From positions 30,898 to 94,897 of the forward strand of contig NZ_QZCH01000018.1 in the NCBI RefSeq assembly GCF_003596335.1: a DNA stretch of 64,000 nt, given 5' to 3'. Below are positions 26,845 to 37,513 of this stretch, piece after piece. A program made the position numbers and the translations under genes. The stretch is from Motilimonas pumila. GTDB lineage: Bacteria; Pseudomonadota; Gammaproteobacteria; Enterobacterales; CBDFNC01. How positions within the stretch are numbered: the stretch's first letter is position 1; every line of letters begins with the position of its first letter. The notes below the pieces were generated by a model. That model ran no database searches and was not told where the DNA came from. It saw only the letters and a list, made by a program, of their open reading frames with translations.

Positions 26845-26996
26845 TCACACACAAAATAAAACACGGGCGCTTTACTAAGTATGTGGGTAAAAATAAAAAT
26901 CGACAATTTTTCCGTACTTTGTTGTTTTTCGCTGCCGCGATGAACAACGAAAACCAACAGAGTATGATTATAAAGTAACGTAAATAAAACAGAATA

Positions 26997-27035
26997 AATA
27001 GATAAAAAGTCAAAAAATAAGAATATTTATTCACT
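26997..27035 (-). promoter_or_regulatory. tandem candidate ARG boxes (ArgR operator) upstream of astC
   Basis: Positions 27018-27035 match the 18-bp ARG box (TGAAT-W4-ATTCA core) with one mismatch (AGAAT, ATTT, ATTCA). A second, weaker box at 26997-27014 follows with the typical 3-bp spacing. A -35-like TTGACT (complement of 27008-27013) lies in the weak box, and a TATAAT occurs at 26967-26972 on the minus strand, at a non-matching distance. The strong box overlaps the pabA stop codon. Confidence 0.65.
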
Positions 27036-27605
27036 TTGACTGATGAAGTTTTTTAACAAGGCCAAGCCTTGCTGTGACATGATGCTTTCTGGATGAAATT
27101 GCACTCCTTGTACCGCTAACTGGCGGTGACGCAATCCCATTATCTCGTAGCGGCCTAGATGCTCGGTGTAAGCCGTGACTTCTAAACAATCAGGAAAGCT
27201 ATCCGGCTCAAGTACAAGACTGTGATAGCGGGTAACGGTTAGCGGCTGACTCAGGCCATTAAATACGCCTTGTTGTTGGTGCTCAATAGGACACGTTTTA
27301 CCGTGCATAACTTGTTGTGCACGCACTACATTAGCGCCGAATACTTGACCGATACTCTGGTGGCCTAAGCACACGCCTAAGAGGGGGATTTCGCCGCTAA
27401 ATCGTTCAATTGCGGCAAGGGATATTCCAGCATCATCTGGCGTACACGGCCCAGGAGAAATAACGAGCTGTTGCGGCGCCATGTCGGCTATTTCTTGCAA
27501 GCTGATTTGATCATTACGCTTAACCATTGTCTCCACCCCAAGCTGAGCAAAGTACTGGTAGAGGTTGTAAGTGAATGAGTCATAGTTGTCGATCATTAAC
27601 AGCAT
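27027..27605 (-). CDS. pabA: aminodeoxychorismate/anthranilate synthase glutamine amidotransferase subunit
   Basis: 192-residue class I glutamine amidotransferase: [19 protein letters not shown] start, oxyanion VISPGPCTP, nucleophile C79 in LLGVCLGHQ, and His/Glu in VQFHPES. It supplies ammonia to PabB for folate synthesis, or to TrpE. The position next to astC/argD and away from trp genes favours PabA. The ATG lies 191 bp from the divergent lipoprotein gene. Confidence 0.93.
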   Translation of the reverse strand: MLLMIDNYDSFTYNLYQYFAQLGVETMVKRNDQISLQEIADMAPQQLVISPGPCTPDDAGISLAAIERFSGEIPLLGVCLGHQSIGQVFGANVVRAQQVMHGKTCPIEHQQQGVFNGLSQPLTVTRYHSLVLEPDSFPDCLEVTAYTEHLGRYEIMGLRHRQLAVQGVQFHPESIMSQQGLALLKNFISQSE

Positions 27606-27796
27606 AATGCAATTACTGCCTCAATGGCTCAACACTGATAACGGCTGAGCAAGCTTAAAATCAAAGGCGAAAGTATAAACCATGCCTTTTAGCGATGAAA
27701 CTCTCAACTTAGGCGAAAGGCACTAATAAGGCGGACAACTTGTGGCATGATTGATAAAAGTTTTAGCTTTTATCAACTTGCTTAAGGATCAAGCAG

Positions 27797-29335
27797 ATGA
27801 AAAGTCTTCAATATTTTGGCTTAAGCACAATATTGGCTATTTTATACGGTTGTGGCAATGATGGCAGTCGCAATGATGCTGTAACCATCAATGACCCAAT
27901 GTTACCTGAAACTAGCACATTAGCGAGCAGCTTGTTTACCATTTCAGGGCCAACAACCGCGTTACAAGACAGCCAGTTTCGCTTAACGCTGCATACTGAT
28001 ACTCAACTTGAAGCCATCCGCTGGCAACAGCTCAGTGGCCCCACAGTATCACTGCAAGAAACCACTCCAGGCACGGTAGACGTCATCACCCCAGCCAATA
28101 ATTTCGACAGCCAAATCACCATTGCGGCAAGTGTAAGCAATGACCAAGGAGAAAGCTTACAGCAACAAATAACAATACAAGTGCAAGGCTACAAACTGGC
28201 CAGCATTGAAGACCTGACTTATCAAGGCGCTTTTCGCCTCGACTCTGCGACTCACGGTGACTCAACTGCTAGCTACAGTAATGGCGCCATTGCCTACAAT
28301 CCGAATAATCACAGTATTTTTTATGTCGGCCATCAGTATCACCAAGCGATTGCTGAATTTCCTATCCCAGAGCTGGTAAAACAGCCCTCAGTCGAGGAGG
28401 ATATTCGCTTACTAAACACCAGCTATCCATCACAAGACTTTGTCACTATTTTAGATAAACAGCCCGAAGGTAACCCAGAAAACCTTAACCGAACCACAGG
28501 CATTCAGTTTTATAACAATCACATTTATGCCAACTACGCGGTGTATTACGATGCGCCTGGCGATACAAAAGACACCAGCTTGGTGATCAGTGGAGTTGAT
28601 GACTTAGCAAACCTGCAAGTATCCTCGATTTATGAAATGGAAGGTGCAGTGCACAGTGCAGGATGGATCTCAGCCATGCCACAAGTGTGGCAAGACTACT
28701 TTGGCTATAGCCACCTTGCCGGTTACGCCAGTAACTTAGCTATCAACTCTCGTTCTAGTATTGGCCCCACCGCCTTCTTGATGAACTTACAAGATTGGCA
28801 CTCAACCGACACAGATAAGATCCCGACCGAAGCGTTAATGGACTTTGGTTTACGCCATCAGATCCACCCCGAGCGCTACAATGAAAGTGGTGATAATAAT
28901 CTCTGGACCGAACTGTCAGAAGCTCACCATGGTTTTATTGTTCCAGGCACTTATACCTACATGGTCATTGGGCGCTCAGGCGGCCACCATTCAGGCCTTG
29001 GCTATAAAATCACTCAAAATAATGGCCATACTTGCGGTGGCCCTTGCGCTTATGACTCACGGGACTATTACAATTATTACTGGTTGTTTGATATGAAGGA
29101 TATGATAGCCGTGCAGCAGGGTGTTAAACAAGCTTACGAAATACGTCCTTACGATTACGGCTTGCTTGATACGCCGTATAAAAACTTACAAATGGCGCCT
29201 GAGAAAGTAAACCTTATCAGTGGCGCCAATTACGACGCGGCGAGCAATCAACTATTTGTGGTACTCAAAGGGGCTGGGCAATTAGGTCACTATGATAACC
29301 CGCCGGTGATTCTGGTTTACCAAATAGGCCAATAA
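27797..29335 (+). CDS. secreted lipoprotein of unknown function with PKD/Ig-like N-terminal domain
   Basis: 512 residues. The signal ends in a lipobox-like ILYGCGN (Cys at 19). Residues about 45-135 form an Ig/PKD-like beta domain (WQQLSGPTVSLQE; VSNDQGES). The remainder (about 140-512) is rich in Tyr, Asp and Gly, with YSNGAIAYNPNNHSIFYVGHQYHQ and a NQLFVVLKG segment near the end, suggesting a beta-propeller-like fold. HTCGGPCAYD may form a disulfide. I do not recognise the family. TGGCATGATTGATAAAAG upstream and AAGGATCAAG before the ATG fit an ordinary promoter and RBS. Confidence 0.72.
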   Translation: MKSLQYFGLSTILAILYGCGNDGSRNDAVTINDPMLPETSTLASSLFTISGPTTALQDSQFRLTLHTDTQLEAIRWQQLSGPTVSLQETTPGTVDVITPANNFDSQITIAASVSNDQGESLQQQITIQVQGYKLASIEDLTYQGAFRLDSATHGDSTASYSNGAIAYNPNNHSIFYVGHQYHQAIAEFPIPELVKQPSVEEDIRLLNTSYPSQDFVTILDKQPEGNPENLNRTTGIQFYNNHIYANYAVYYDAPGDTKDTSLVISGVDDLANLQVSSIYEMEGAVHSAGWISAMPQVWQDYFGYSHLAGYASNLAINSRSSIGPTAFLMNLQDWHSTDTDKIPTEALMDFGLRHQIHPERYNESGDNNLWTELSEAHHGFIVPGTYTYMVIGRSGGHHSGLGYKITQNNGHTCGGPCAYDSRDYYNYYWLFDMKDMIAVQQGVKQAYEIRPYDYGLLDTPYKNLQMAPEKVNLISGANYDAASNQLFVVLKGAGQLGHYDNPPVILVYQIGQ

Positions 29336-29342
29336 AAGGCGT

Positions 29343-29376
29343 AAAAAAACCAGCTCGAAAGCTGGCTTTTATTTTT
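29343..29376. terminator. bidirectional intrinsic terminator
   Basis: Stem AAAACCAGC/GCTGG-CTTTT with loop TCGAAA, A-run on one side and T-rich on the other. Serves the lipoprotein gene and convergent trpS. Confidence 0.85.
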
Positions 29377-29399
29377 AGATCAAGGTGTTATTGAGTTAG

Positions 29400-30404
29400 C
29401 TAGGGCTTAGCGATAAAGCCTACTGCGTCATAAGCGGCCTTAAGTGTTACTTGCGCTTTAGCAGAGGCTTTTTCAGCCCCCAGTTTCATAATGCGCTCAA
29501 GCTCAGTCTGGTCTTCACGGATTTCTCTGAAGCGGGCTTGGATTGGCTCAATCATAGCCACTACCGCTTCTGCCGTGTCTTTTTTCAAATGACCATACAT
29601 TTTGTCTTCGTATGCCGGCACTAGGCTTTCAATGCTATTACCCGTAGCAACGGATAGCAGGGTAAGCAAGTTAGACACGCCTGGTTTTTCAGTTGTATCG
29701 TAGTAAATACGTGCTTGCTCATCAGAATCTGTCACCGCACGTTTAAGCTTTTTCTCAATTTTCTTTGGCTCATCTAGCAGCATGACGTAAGCGCTTGGGT
29801 TTTCGTCAGACTTTGACATTTTCTTGGTCGGATCTTGCAAGCTCATGACTCGCGCACCCACCTCTGGAATGTAAGGATCCGGAATAGTAAACACGTCGCC
29901 ATAAAGATTATTAAAGCGATTGGCTATGTCGCGCGTGAGCTCTAAGTGTTGCTTCTGATCTTCCCCTACTGGCACTTTCGTCGCTTGGTACAACAAGATA
30001 TCAGCAGCTTGTAATGCCGGGTATGAGAATAAGCCAACATTGATGTTGTTTGCATGCTTCGATGACTTGTCTTTAAACTGGGTCATGCGATTTAGCTCAC
30101 CCATTTGGGTGTAACAGTTTAATACCCAAGCCAGTTGTGCGTGCTCAATTACTTGTGATTGTACAAACAAGGCTGACTTTTCAACGTCGATGCCACAAGC
30201 CGTGTACAAGGCAACACCGTCCAGTACACGTTCACGCAGCTGCGCAGGATCTTGGCGTACGGTAATGGCATGTAAATCGGCCAACATGAAGAAGCAATCA
30301 TGGTCTTGTTGTAAGGTTCGCCACTGATTGATAGCACCAATATAGTTACCTATTGTCATGCCACCGGTTGGCTGAATGCCACTTAATACAACTGGGTTTG
30401 CCAT
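29400..30404 (-). CDS. trpS: tryptophanyl-tRNA synthetase
   Basis: 334 residues, the standard TrpRS length. The class I signature is [13 protein letters not shown] (TIGN in place of HIGH), and the second motif is [10 protein letters not shown]. It charges tRNA-Trp in the cytoplasm. It is last in the rpe-gph-trpS cluster, 20 bp after gph, the same order as in Shewanella, Vibrio and E. coli downstream of dam. Confidence 0.97.
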   Translation of the reverse strand: MANPVVLSGIQPTGGMTIGNYIGAINQWRTLQQDHDCFFMLADLHAITVRQDPAQLRERVLDGVALYTACGIDVEKSALFVQSQVIEHAQLAWVLNCYTQMGELNRMTQFKDKSSKHANNINVGLFSYPALQAADILLYQATKVPVGEDQKQHLELTRDIANRFNNLYGDVFTIPDPYIPEVGARVMSLQDPTKKMSKSDENPSAYVMLLDEPKKIEKKLKRAVTDSDEQARIYYDTTEKPGVSNLLTLLSVATGNSIESLVPAYEDKMYGHLKKDTAEAVVAMIEPIQARFREIREDQTELERIMKLGAEKASAKAQVTLKAAYDAVGFIAKP

Positions 30405-30424
30405 TAACTTCTTCCTCTGTCTTG

Positions 30425-31120
30425 TTAAGCTGAAACTTCACATTGCAGTGAGTTCAGAATTTCCGCAATATTATCCAATACCAAATCTGGCTCAGATAGG
30501 CTGATATCTTCGCCGTAGTTATAGCCGTAGGTCAAGCCTGCAACCCGCATATTGGCCGCTTTTGCCGCTAATATGTCATTTTTAGAATCGCCAACCATTA
30601 AAGTTTGCTCAACCGCACTGCCCAGCGTTTCACAAGCGTGTAGCAACGGGGCTGGGTCAGGCTTTCTCACCGGTAAGCTGTCACCGGCTAACACCAAGTC
30701 AAAGAAGCCACTGAGGCTATAATCTGACAAAATATCTTGCATATACACGCCAGGCTTATTGGTCACAATGGCAAGCTTATAGCCTACTTGTTTAAGGCTA
30801 ATTAGAGTCGAACGCACATCAGGATACAAGACTGACTTTTGGCTTAAACAAGCCTTGTAAAATTGCTTGAATAACGTATGTGCCTTTGCCAACTCTTGCT
30901 CGTCAATATTATTTGCCACTTCACTGGAGCCAGATAACGCACGTTGCAATAATACGTTGGCGCCATTGCCAACCCAGCCTCGTACTATGTCTTCTGCAAA
31001 GGTGTCTCGCCCGAGCGCGGCTAACGTTTGATTCACCGCTTGTGCAAGATCGGGAGCACTATCGAGTAAGGTACCGTCTAAATCAAACAATACCGTATTA
31101 ATTTTTGAGTAATCTGCCAT
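30425..31120 (-). CDS. gph: phosphoglycolate phosphatase
   Basis: 231-residue HAD hydrolase with complete motifs: [16 protein letters not shown] (nucleophile Asp), IVTNKPG, and [15 protein letters not shown]. It removes phosphate from 2-phosphoglycolate formed in DNA repair. Its ATG overlaps the rpe stop (TAATG), indicating coupled translation. Confidence 0.95.
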   Translation of the reverse strand: MADYSKINTVLFDLDGTLLDSAPDLAQAVNQTLAALGRDTFAEDIVRGWVGNGANVLLQRALSGSSEVANNIDEQELAKAHTLFKQFYKACLSQKSVLYPDVRSTLISLKQVGYKLAIVTNKPGVYMQDILSDYSLSGFFDLVLAGDSLPVRKPDPAPLLHACETLGSAVEQTLMVGDSKNDILAAKAANMRVAGLTYGYNYGEDISLSEPDLVLDNIAEILNSLQCEVSA

Positions 31121-31791
31121 TATTTCACTTTCGCTAGTTCGCTGCGCATTTGACTGATCACAGCTTGATAATCGGGTTGATTGAAAATCGCAGAGCCAGC
31201 AACAAACATGTCAGCCCCTGCAGCCGCAATTTCAGCAATGTTATTCACGTTCACACCGCCGTCAATTTCTAAACGAATGTCACGACCACTTTGATCAATC
31301 AATGCCCGGGCTTGACGTAATTTATCAAGCGTGCCAGGGATGAATGACTGACCACCAAACCCAGGGTTTACCGACATCAGCAAAATAACATCTACCTTAT
31401 CCATGACGTGCTCTAAGCAGTGCAAAGGCGTCGCAGGATTAAATACAAGACCAGCCTGACAGCCGCTGTCTTTGATAAGCTGTAGTGAACGGTCGATGTG
31501 TTCACTGGCTTCAGGATGAAACGTAATAATTGACGCTCCAGCTTTAGCAAAATCAGGAATGATACGGTCAACCGGTTTCACCATTAAGTGAACATCGATA
31601 GGCGCAGTGACACCATGATCACGTAATGCTTGGCATACCATTGGGCCTATCGTGAGGTTAGGCACATAGTGATTATCCATCACATCAAAATGCACGACGT
31701 CGGCACCGGCTGCTAATACGTTATCGACTTCTTCTCCCAATTTCGCAAAATTAGCAGACAGAATAGAAGGAGCAATTAAAAAATCTTTCAT
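31120..31791 (-). CDS. rpe: ribulose-phosphate 3-epimerase
   Basis: 223-residue TIM barrel. [29 protein letters not shown] (metal His/Asp), [12 protein letters not shown] and EIDGGVNV are the RPE signatures. It interconverts ribulose and xylulose 5-phosphates. First gene of the rpe-gph-trpS cluster. Confidence 0.97.
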   Translation of the reverse strand: MKDFLIAPSILSANFAKLGEEVDNVLAAGADVVHFDVMDNHYVPNLTIGPMVCQALRDHGVTAPIDVHLMVKPVDRIIPDFAKAGASIITFHPEASEHIDRSLQLIKDSGCQAGLVFNPATPLHCLEHVMDKVDVILLMSVNPGFGGQSFIPGTLDKLRQARALIDQSGRDIRLEIDGGVNVNNIAEIAAAGADMFVAGSAIFNQPDYQAVISQMRSELAKVK

Positions 31792-31910
31792 TATCGTGTT
31801 CTCATGGTGGGGATCAGGCGCATTTTACCTAAGCCTTGTGTAACTCGCCAGTATTGTTTAATTTAGCGCCATAGCCAAAAATCACCAACGGGCTAAAATC
31901 AAGGAATAAG

Positions 31911-32111
31911 ATGAATAAAGATACTGGATCAGGCTTAGTTAGTAGTTTTAAAAGCGCTTGTGCCGCGCTTTTTGGCGTGCAATCAGAGCAAAATAGAAAA
32001 GCAGATTTTAAGCGCCCGTCACCGTGGCGCTTTATTTTTGCTGGTGTTATCGCCTTAATGGTCTTTATTGGCGTTTTGCTGGTGGTGGTACAATGGGTGC
32101 TTAGTCACTAA
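31911..32111 (+). CDS. DUF2970 small membrane protein
   Basis: 66 residues: a conserved N-terminal segment (KSACAALFGVQSEQNRKADF) and one C-terminal transmembrane helix (about 42-63). The FGVQSxxNRxxDF pattern is typical of DUF2970. AAGGAATAAG precedes the ATG. It is a single gene on the plus strand inserted between rpe and the DUF3124 gene. Function unknown. Confidence 0.85.
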   Translation: MNKDTGSGLVSSFKSACAALFGVQSEQNRKADFKRPSPWRFIFAGVIALMVFIGVLLVVVQWVLSH

Positions 32112-32155
32112 ATCCCTCCCCAAAGCCGCCCAAGTTTATTTCGTGCAGAGGCTAT

Positions 32156-32716
32156 TTACTGTGGTAGGTGTTCGCCTCGACTAGTAAAAGAGATATTTTT
32201 TCCAAGCCCAGAGCCAACCATCACAGCTTCAAAAATCGGCGCGCTTGCGCCTTCCGGTTTCGACCAAGTGATAAGAAAATTGGCTCCGGCTCCACCACTA
32301 ATATCGGTTTTCTCAGATAAATACTCAGAGCTAGCCATCGCATTTAGCTGGTAAGGCTGCTCCACGTATTGCTGTACTGAGTGCCCCTTAGTATCGAAGT
32401 ATTCAACGCTATGAATATTAATGCCTAACTGAGGGTCTGTATTTCTTACCGTCAAGGTACTTTCCAATAAAACGGCTTGCCCACCTTTTACATAAATATG
32501 GGAGTATACCGGAACATAGCTGCGCTGCAGTTTGCCATTAGTCAGTCCCGCTTGCGGCTGGCTAATGTCTCTCTGTGTTTGCTGCGCTTGATGACTTAGC
32601 TTCTCTTCAATGCTATCCATTGAGCGCACAATATGGCCAAGGTAATAAGAAAAACCCACTATGATGACCATAGCAACAAGGGCAACTAATTGGACCGCCA
32701 ACTTATTGGATTTCAT
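32156..32716 (-). CDS. DUF3124 membrane-anchored protein
   Basis: 186 residues from the ATG at 32716, which has TAGGAGT upstream. An N-terminal helix (about 6-26) anchors a periplasmic domain with YVPVYSHIYVKGG, LTVRNTD, VEYFDTKG and GGAGANFLITW, the DUF3124 pattern. Function unknown. It lies between rpe and dam without obvious co-transcription. Confidence 0.85.
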   Translation of the reverse strand: MKSNKLAVQLVALVAMVIIVGFSYYLGHIVRSMDSIEEKLSHQAQQTQRDISQPQAGLTNGKLQRSYVPVYSHIYVKGGQAVLLESTLTVRNTDPQLGINIHSVEYFDTKGHSVQQYVEQPYQLNAMASSEYLSEKTDISGGAGANFLITWSKPEGASAPIFEAVMVGSGLGKNISFTSRGEHLPQ

Positions 32717-32879
32717 TCGTTTTACTCCTACGTAGCCCGCTTGAAACAATGAGCATTTATTGCCTCAGGCCCACAAGCAAAGTTATTAAAATTAGCAACT
32801 TAGATACTATAGCAAGATGCCAAGCAAGACGCATTGACTCACCGCAAAGCAATGATTTAATGTCCTTCTAGGCGCAACC

Positions 32880-33731
32880 CTAAACGTTTTGTTGGCCATC
32901 ATACAATGCCATCACTTCATCTACCTTAATACGCCCTTGACCTTTGCGACTGATGGTACGTTGCACTTTCACAAGATCTAACTTATCTGCAGAACGATAA
33001 AGCTGCTTAGTAAAGTCTACATAGTGATTTGAAATAAGCGTAGAAATACCTTTTTCACGAGCCGCTACAGCGCACTCAACTAACCGCAACTGCTCCTTCT
33101 CGGTAAAGCTATTACCAGCATAAGAGGTAAAGTTTGAAGTTTGATTGATCGGTGAATACGGAGGATCGCAGTAAATGGTATCGCCTGGCTGTAAATTATC
33201 AAACGCAAGCGAAAAGTCGCCTTGTACAAATGTCGCTCTTTGCGCTCGCTCGGCAAAGAACTCTAACTCTTTTAAGGGGAAATATGGCTTCTTATAACGG
33301 CCAAAAGGCACATTGTAACCACCGCTTTTATTATAGCGGCACAAGCCGTTGTAGCCGTGACGATTTAAGTACAAAAAGATAACCGCACGCTCGAACACAT
33401 CTTGACTTTGATTAAAGCTATTTCGCAGCTGGTAATAGTTGTCTTCAGAATTAAAGCCGCTATTAAACAGCTTTTTGGCCTCGGTAATGAAATATCTGTG
33501 GTCTGACTTAAGGCTATTAAATAAGCCGATCAAGTCATGATTCATATCTACCAGCAGATAATCATCAAAATCGAGGTTAAGGAACACAGAAGCACCGCCA
33601 ACAAACGGCTCCACTAAACGCCGACAGCCATCCGTGGGTAATAAACGATGAATGTCATCTATTAGTTTCTTCTTGCCGCCGGCCCATTTCAGTGCAGAGC
33701 GCATATTATTTTGGCTCACACAATTAGCCAC
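32880..33731 (-). CDS. dam: DNA adenine methylase (GATC)
   Basis: 283 residues. LKWAGGKKKLIDDI is the AdoMet motif I and TIYCDPPYSP the catalytic DPPY motif of alpha-class N6-adenine methylases. It methylates GATC for mismatch-repair strand choice and replication control. The GTG at 33731 has GGGG upstream; an ATG at 33704 would begin MRSALKWAGG, nearer the usual N-terminus, so the start is uncertain by nine codons. It lies 118 bp after damX. Confidence 0.95.
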   Translation of the reverse strand: MANCVSQNNMRSALKWAGGKKKLIDDIHRLLPTDGCRRLVEPFVGGASVFLNLDFDDYLLVDMNHDLIGLFNSLKSDHRYFITEAKKLFNSGFNSEDNYYQLRNSFNQSQDVFERAVIFLYLNRHGYNGLCRYNKSGGYNVPFGRYKKPYFPLKELEFFAERAQRATFVQGDFSLAFDNLQPGDTIYCDPPYSPINQTSNFTSYAGNSFTEKEQLRLVECAVAAREKGISTLISNHYVDFTKQLYRSADKLDLVKVQRTISRKGQGRIKVDEVMALYDGQQNV

Positions 33732-33849
33732 AACAAACCCCAGTACGGTTGGTATAAAGAGTAAACAACCTATTGAAAACAGGGATTATACAGGTAAGCC
33801 TCGCAAGCGCAAAGATTGCTTCACAGGACATTATGCCGCCAAAGATGTT

Positions 33850-35733
33850 TTAATCATCCACCACTACGCTTTGTAACTGTTGATATTTCTTCGCCCAAGG
33901 TTTGAGTAACTTGAGGTTATTGGGTAATCCCGCTATCGCATTATTAGCTTGAGTGCGAGAGTTATATTGGCCATAAACCACCAAGTAACCGGGTTTACCG
34001 TTTCGATAAACTTTGAAATAAGTAGCCGACTCTTCAATGCCATGCTCTTTAACAAAAGCTTCGAGCACAGGCAAGGTGCTGATAGCGGCAAGCTGCAAAG
34101 CAAACTTTCGCCCCGAGACCTGTTTCAGCTCAGCAGCGCTCGACAGTGAAAATGCACTGCCAGTTTGATTCGTTTGCTTATCTGATTCACTCGCAGAAGC
34201 GGAAACATCCTCATTCTGCAGCGACAAGGCATCTGCATTCGCGGTTTCTTGCTCTGCATTACTCGTTAGCGTTTCGGTAGCAGGTTCAACAGACTCAACG
34301 GCGGTAATAATCGGAATTTGTTCATCCGTTGTAGGTTTGCTTTTAGTCTTAACGGGTTCAGTATCAGTTGAGCTTAAAGTGGGGCTTTGCTGCGATTGAG
34401 GTGCTTGCTCAGCCGTCTCTTGAGGAATTTCTGCAGGAGAGTCGTCATTTAAATCGGTCACAACCGCGGTCGAGTTTGAGGTTGCATGTTGCGACTTGGT
34501 AAGATCTTTATCATTTGCTTGAGCGGTGCTATTAGTGGCTGCGTTTTGCTCCGCAGGTACAGGTGTAGCATTAGCCGATGCTTCGAGCACCTGTTCGAGC
34601 TGAGCAAGAGAATTTACCTTGGCGCGATTCTCTTGTTGTTCAACCGGGGCCACCTTGTCTGTATCTTTACCCTGCTCAGCGGGGCCTTTACTCATTTCCG
34701 TGAGAACTTGTTCGGTGAGGGTGACCTGTTTACGACCATCGTCTAGGGTCTTTAACTCTATGCCTGAGTCATTGATTTCTTGAGGTAACCCAGAATCTTT
34801 ATTCCAGTCGCCCGCCAAAGCCTCTGGCTTTTTGCTTATGACTGGAGTAGGAGTGGTTACAATGGGCGGTAAAGATGCACTTTCAACTATATCTGAGGCC
34901 AATATCTCGTTCTTTGCCGGTTGCTCCTGCTCTGAAGGCAGCAGTAAATAAAAAATACCACTGGTCATTAACAATACCGCAGCGATCACACCGGCTAACA
35001 ATAAAGGCTGAGCATTTCTTTTCACCTTTTTATCCTCTTTAGCTGCAGGAGCATTTACGATGATATCCACGACCTGCTGTAATTTCGCAGGGTTACCGTT
35101 GCAATTGTCTATTTGCCTTTCTATGGCGGCATTGTTTTCAATTTTTGCATGATAATTAGCGCGCTGAAATAAGCCTCGCACAAACTGGTGGCACTCTTGT
35201 TCTGTGAGCGGTGCAAGCTCCATCTCTATTGGCGGTTCGTCAGTTTTGCCATGCAATAATTGCACTTGTTGCTGACACCACACTGGCTCACCAAACATTA
35301 CAACATTGATTTTATGATTTAACTTCTTGAACTTATTTTCTAATAAAATTAACCATAATTCAGCCACGATGGCTGCGGGTAAGTGGTGTGCATCATCAAT
35401 GACAAAAACCAATTCGGCTTGCTGCCCTTCCAGCATAGCAAATAAAGTTTCGCCGCAAGGATCTGACGGGTTAAATAATGGCTCGGTGACCACTTGTGAA
35501 AGGAGTATTTCTCGGCACTTAGCTTCGTTTGCGTCCACTTGGCAATTAAGCAAACTTTGGTTAGCAATGAGCTCATCGCTGCTTAATAAGCGTTGAATAA
35601 CCGTGGTTTTACCGGAGCCACTTGAGGCGCTGACAAAGGTAAAACTGGAAGAAAAAAAGATAAGATGTTGCAACCGGTCAACCAGTTGCAACTGGGAAGG
35701 TAAATCGGCGAGGTGGACTTTAGGATCCAACAT
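33850..35733 (-). CDS. damX: cell-division protein DamX (ATPase-like, TM, SPOR)
   Basis: 627 residues. Residues 1-235 form an AAA-type domain with Walker A SASSGSGKTTVIQ and Walker B-like LVFVIDDAHHLP, which E. coli DamX retains only in degenerate form. One transmembrane helix follows (about 247-268), then a long Ser/Thr/Glu-rich linker and a C-terminal SPOR domain (about 535-615; FALQLAAISTLPVLEAFV) that binds denuded septal peptidoglycan. It sits 6 bp after aroB in the aroK-aroB-damX unit. Confidence 0.93.
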   Translation of the reverse strand: MLDPKVHLADLPSQLQLVDRLQHLIFFSSSFTFVSASSGSGKTTVIQRLLSSDELIANQSLLNCQVDANEAKCREILLSQVVTEPLFNPSDPCGETLFAMLEGQQAELVFVIDDAHHLPAAIVAELWLILLENKFKKLNHKINVVMFGEPVWCQQQVQLLHGKTDEPPIEMELAPLTEQECHQFVRGLFQRANYHAKIENNAAIERQIDNCNGNPAKLQQVVDIIVNAPAAKEDKKVKRNAQPLLLAGVIAAVLLMTSGIFYLLLPSEQEQPAKNEILASDIVESASLPPIVTTPTPVISKKPEALAGDWNKDSGLPQEINDSGIELKTLDDGRKQVTLTEQVLTEMSKGPAEQGKDTDKVAPVEQQENRAKVNSLAQLEQVLEASANATPVPAEQNAATNSTAQANDKDLTKSQHATSNSTAVVTDLNDDSPAEIPQETAEQAPQSQQSPTLSSTDTEPVKTKSKPTTDEQIPIITAVESVEPATETLTSNAEQETANADALSLQNEDVSASASESDKQTNQTGSAFSLSSAAELKQVSGRKFALQLAAISTLPVLEAFVKEHGIEESATYFKVYRNGKPGYLVVYGQYNSRTQANNAIAGLPNNLKLLKPWAKKYQQLQSVVVDD

Positions 35734-35739
35734 ACCTTA

Positions 35740-36813
35740 TTAACTACCGGCTATCACGCCTCTCAACACCTCATCTGATACATCAGCAAAGATGTCCGAA
35801 CGACCGATTGCGGTTGGAAGAATTAATCGCAATTGACCGTTCAGTACTTTTTTATCTACTTGCATATGATGCATAAAGGTATCGAAAGTCATCTCAGGGG
35901 GTGGTGTAATGGGTAAATCGAACTGTGCAATTAAATCAACCATGCGATCTAAGTCAGCTAGTTCAATTAACCCCATGGCCAAGGCTGTTTGCCCAGCCAT
36001 AACCATGCCTGCTCCTACTGCTTCACCATGAAGCCAATTTCCATACCCTTGCTCAGCCTCAATTGCATGACCAAAGGTATGTCCTAAGTTTAGCAGCGCG
36101 CGGGCGCCTTTTTCTTGTTCATCAATACTGACTATCTCAGCCTTGATTTCACAGCAACGCTTGATGATATAAGTCAGTGCGTCAGCATCATGATCTTTTA
36201 ATAGAGCAATATTTTGCTCTAACCAGCAAAAAAATGCTTGGTCGAAGATAATGCCGTACTTAATGACTTCAGCCATGCCTGCTGCGAACTCTCTTGCAGG
36301 TAAGGTTTTTAAACAATCTATATCGATATTCACGACTTGCGGCTGGTAGAACGCCCCAATCATATTTTTACCCAAAGGGTGGTTCACTGCGGTCTTACCG
36401 CCAACCGATGAGTCGACTTGCGATAATAAAGTGGTTGGTACTTGTATGAAGTTGACCCCACGCTGATAACAGGCAGCGGCAAAGCCCGCCATATCACCGA
36501 TAACACCTCCGCCTAATGCTACCACTGTGGTATCACGTGCATGGCGTTTTGCTAATAGGGCATTCAATACCACCTCAAAATGTTCAAGGTTTTTGTATTG
36601 CTCACCATCAGGTAAAATCACTTCATCAATGTCATAATCACTGAGCGTCTGTTTCAAGGTTGCGAGATACAATGGCGCCACAGTGTCATTTGTCACCACC
36701 ATGACTTTTTTCGCATAAATTGCGCCATTGAATAAGCTAGCATTAGTCAATAAGCCAGCACCAATATGAATTGGGTAACTACGCTCACCTAGATCGACGT
36801 TCAGGATTTCCAT
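35740..36813 (-). CDS. aroB: 3-dehydroquinate synthase
   Basis: 357 residues, standard length. [50 protein letters not shown] and [12 protein letters not shown] are the NAD- and zinc-binding motifs. It carries out the second shikimate step, using the product of AroG (gene at 6.4 kb). It starts 5 bp after aroK. Confidence 0.97.
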   Translation of the reverse strand: MEILNVDLGERSYPIHIGAGLLTNASLFNGAIYAKKVMVVTNDTVAPLYLATLKQTLSDYDIDEVILPDGEQYKNLEHFEVVLNALLAKRHARDTTVVALGGGVIGDMAGFAAACYQRGVNFIQVPTTLLSQVDSSVGGKTAVNHPLGKNMIGAFYQPQVVNIDIDCLKTLPAREFAAGMAEVIKYGIIFDQAFFCWLEQNIALLKDHDADALTYIIKRCCEIKAEIVSIDEQEKGARALLNLGHTFGHAIEAEQGYGNWLHGEAVGAGMVMAGQTALAMGLIELADLDRMVDLIAQFDLPITPPPEMTFDTFMHHMQVDKKVLNGQLRLILPTAIGRSDIFADVSDEVLRGVIAGS

Positions 36814-36818
36814 TGCGT

Positions 36819-37334
36819 TTAAAAGTCCAATAATTTAATGATTTGATTCGCCACTATCTTGGCGCTTTGTTCGTCTGTCTTTACTGTGTAGTCTGCTATT
36901 TCAGAATACAACTCATTACGTTCACCCGCTAAAGACTCTAAAACATCTCTTGGGTTATCCGTTTGTAATAAAGGACGGCGCTTATCTCTTTGGGTTCGTG
37001 CCAGTTGCTTATCAACCGTAGTTTCTAAGTAAACAACAAGCCCACGAGCAGACAAGCGATTTCGACTGTCTTTGCTTTTTACTGAACCGCCACCTGTGGC
37101 CAGTACTATTCCTTGCAGTTGTGAAAGATCATCGATGACTTCTTCTTCCCGTTTACGGAAGCCTTCTTCCCCTTCAACGTCAAACACCCAAGCAACATCC
37201 GCGCCAGTGCGTTTTTCAATTTCCGTGTCTGAATCTAAGAATTCAAGATGTAACATCTGTGCCAGATGTCTGCCTATTGTGCTTTTGCCTGCGCCCATTG
37301 GGCCGACCAGAAAAATATTTCGTTTCTCTGCCAT
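36819..37334 (-). CDS. aroK: shikimate kinase I
   Basis: 171 residues. [14 protein letters not shown] is Walker [20 protein letters not shown] and ATGGGSV are shikimate-binding motifs. The order aroK-aroB-damX is conserved; a terminator separates it from pilQ upstream, so it should have its own promoter within 37335-37460. Confidence 0.97.
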   Translation of the reverse strand: MAEKRNIFLVGPMGAGKSTIGRHLAQMLHLEFLDSDTEIEKRTGADVAWVFDVEGEEGFRKREEEVIDDLSQLQGIVLATGGGSVKSKDSRNRLSARGLVVYLETTVDKQLARTQRDKRRPLLQTDNPRDVLESLAGERNELYSEIADYTVKTDEQSAKIVANQIIKLLDF

Positions 37335-37460
37335 GGTCCTACGTATTTCTTTTTAACGACTCTAAATGTTAGCGTCATTTTGCGCGCTAACCCGTATAAC
37401 CTGAATAACTGTGATTAAGGCGGCGATTATCTCAATTGTCAGGGGGGATTTGCAACCATT

Positions 37461-37498
37461 GAAAAAAAAATGAGCCCACATTTTGCAATGTGGGCTCA
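37461..37498 (-). terminator. terminator of the pilMNOPQ operon
   Basis: A 12-bp perfect stem (37471-37482 with 37487-37498, loop TTGC) ends on the minus strand in nine T. It lies directly after the pilQ stop. Confidence 0.9.
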
Positions 37499-37513
37499 CC
37501 AATTCAAGAAATG

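Noticed and set aside
35349..35576. ORFs inside damX, both strands
   Set aside because: They are alternative frames of the AAA domain coding region.
37461..37498. Inverted repeat as an operator of aroK
   Set aside because: The nine-T tail on the minus strand directly after pilQ identifies a terminator.
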